From positions 1-64,000 of the forward strand of contig CAXXWA010000015.1 in NCBI GenBank assembly GCA_963662815.2: a stretch of DNA of 64,000 nucleotides. Reading direction: 5' to 3'. Shown piece after piece: positions 63,114 to 64,000 of the stretch (position 1 is the stretch's first letter; each line of letters opens with the position of its first letter). Made by a program: the position numbers and the translations under genes. The notes beneath the pieces are model-generated. The model did no database searches and had not been told where the DNA came from. It worked only from the letters and a program-made list of their open reading frames with translations. This DNA comes from JAPPHA01 sp963662815 (GTDB lineage Bacteria > Pseudomonadota > Alphaproteobacteria > Rhodobacterales > Rhodobacteraceae).

Positions 63114-64000
63114 ATGCGCCAACAGCCGGATGGAGTCCGCTTGACAGAGTCCCACGGCACCCCGTTCCTCTCGGATGCGCGCGCCGTCTGCCCGCCCGAT
63201 CTCATCGCGCGGGCGGCAGGAAAGGAAAGACCTGTCGCTGCAGTGGCCGGCGCCGGATCCCGTCTGCCGCTGGCAGCCGTGCAGGAGGCGGCTGCGGCGG
63301 GCATCATCACGCCGCTTCTCTTTGGCGACTCCGCTTCGATCAACGCGGAAGCGGAGGCGCTCGAATGGGACATTTCGGCGTATGACGTCGTCCACGCCCC
63401 CTCCGAAACGGCAGCAGCAGAAGCTGCGGTCGGCGCCTGCCGCGAGGAATCCGCGCAGCTGCTCATGAAGGGCCACGTCCACACCGACATTCTCATGAGA
63501 GCCGTCCTCGACCGCCGGACAGGGCTGCGGACGGGCGACCGGCTCGTACATGTCTTCTACCTGACGCACCCGTCGGGAGGGCGGGGGCTGGCGATCTCGG
63601 ACGCGGCGGTCAACGTCGCGCCCGACCTTGAGACCCGCGAGGCGGCGGCGCGGCACATGGTCCGGCTTTTCCACCGTCTCGACGTGGCGGTACCGCGAAT
63701 TGCGTTTCTTTCGGCGACCGAGACGCCGCTGCCGTCGGTGCCCTCTTCGGTCGAAGGGCGGACGCTTCGCGACCGGGCGCGCGCAGAGATCGCCGGCGCG
63801 GAGTTTTCCGGTCCGCTCGCCCTCGACCTCGTCCTGTCCCGATCGGCCGCCGGCACGAAGGGACTCGACGACGACCCGGTCGCCGGGAAAGCCGACGGGA
63901 TCATCGTTCCGGACATCGTTTCCGGAAACGCGCTCTACAAGGCGCTCGTCCATGTTGCTGGCGCCTGCAGCGCCGGGGTCGTCAACGGCGCGCGCGTTCC
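63114..64000 (+). CDS. Phosphate acetyl/butyryltransferase (cut by window end)
   Basis: A frame from ATG 63114 is open to the window end, giving at least 295 residues: AGKERPVAAVAGAGSRLPLAAVQEAAAAGIITPLLFGD, then QLLMKGHVHTDILMRAVL and LVHVFYLTHPSGGRGLAISDAAVN. This is the PTA_PTB fold found in bifunctional or short phosphotransacetylases, with GIIVPDIVSGNALYKALVH later. It forms acetyl-CoA from acetyl phosphate. In taurine degraders such a gene follows xsc. A TTG start at 63141 is possible. The true 3' end lies outside. Confidence 0.85.
   Translation, partial: MRQQPDGVRLTESHGTPFLSDARAVCPPDLIARAAGKERPVAAVAGAGSRLPLAAVQEAAAAGIITPLLFGDSASINAEAEALEWDISAYDVVHAPSETAAAEAAVGACREESAQLLMKGHVHTDILMRAVLDRRTGLRTGDRLVHVFYLTHPSGGRGLAISDAAVNVAPDLETREAAARHMVRLFHRLDVAVPRIAFLSATETPLPSVPSSVEGRTLRDRARAEIAGAEFSGPLALDLVLSRSAAGTKGLDDDPVAGKADGIIVPDIVSGNALYKALVHVAGACSAGVVNGARV

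Noticed and set aside
63093..63953. 286-codon minus-strand frame at the right end
   Set aside because: The plus strand encodes a clear phosphotransacetylase over the same bases.

Overview
The window is about 64 kb of GC-rich (roughly 60-65% by eye) Gram-negative chromosomal DNA. Gene content points to an alphaproteobacterium, probably a heterotrophic, nutrient-scavenging one: TRAP transporters, a Rhizobium-type glycerol ABC system (glpV-S-T-P-Q-U with glpR/glpD), a DUF2125 protein, PreT/PreA pyrimidine reduction, a MocR/TauR-like regulator beside a phosphotransacetylase, and tricarballylate genes. No rRNA, CRISPR array or phage module was seen. One tRNA gene, tRNA-Ala(CGC), is present.

Layout. 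1-16 kb is a catabolic and accessory stretch. It has a cut-off hypothetical gene, a VapC remnant, tcuAB, an M24 peptidase overlapping a diaminopropionate ammonia-lyase with a divergent EutA/maleate-isomerase-like gene, and a lone HNH nuclease resembling phosphorothioate-DNA restriction enzymes. These are followed by a periplasmic binding-protein gene split by an IS1634-type insertion, a cupin, an IS5-type remnant and a LysR regulator. The LysR gene still carries a fragment of a tcuA start and the same promoter region as tcuA, so the two loci look like halves of an old divergent lysR-tcuA pair. 16-20 kb is housekeeping-like (QmcA/NfeD pair, gamma-glutamylcyclotransferase, DUF2125).

19.6-28.2 kb is the glycerol regulon: six uptake genes on the minus strand, divergent from glpR-glpD. 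No glycerol kinase is visible. 28.7-38.1 kb is an eight-gene minus-strand operon joining reductive pyrimidine breakdown (PreT-PreA, carbamoylase, dihydropyrimidinase) to an NMT1-type ABC importer. An MsbA-like exporter and an IlvD/Edd dehydratase follow. 42-48 kb is an unassigned minus-strand operon: TRAP transporter, glutamine-synthetase-family ligase and iron alcohol dehydrogenase.

48-64 kb holds a Uma2 protein, an NCS2 permease fused to a degenerate GHKL-like domain, a second TRAP operon, a YciI protein, a Tat-exported sulfite-oxidase-family enzyme, the tRNA, a decayed IS30 element with intact ends, a Nudix protein and a MocR regulator. A phosphotransacetylase runs off the end. Several low-coding corridors (7.1-8.2, 13.9-14.7, 15.6-16.4, 47.9-49.2, 49.8-50.7 and 57.9-58.8 kb) hold gene remnants or repeats and show that this chromosome keeps many decaying insertions.
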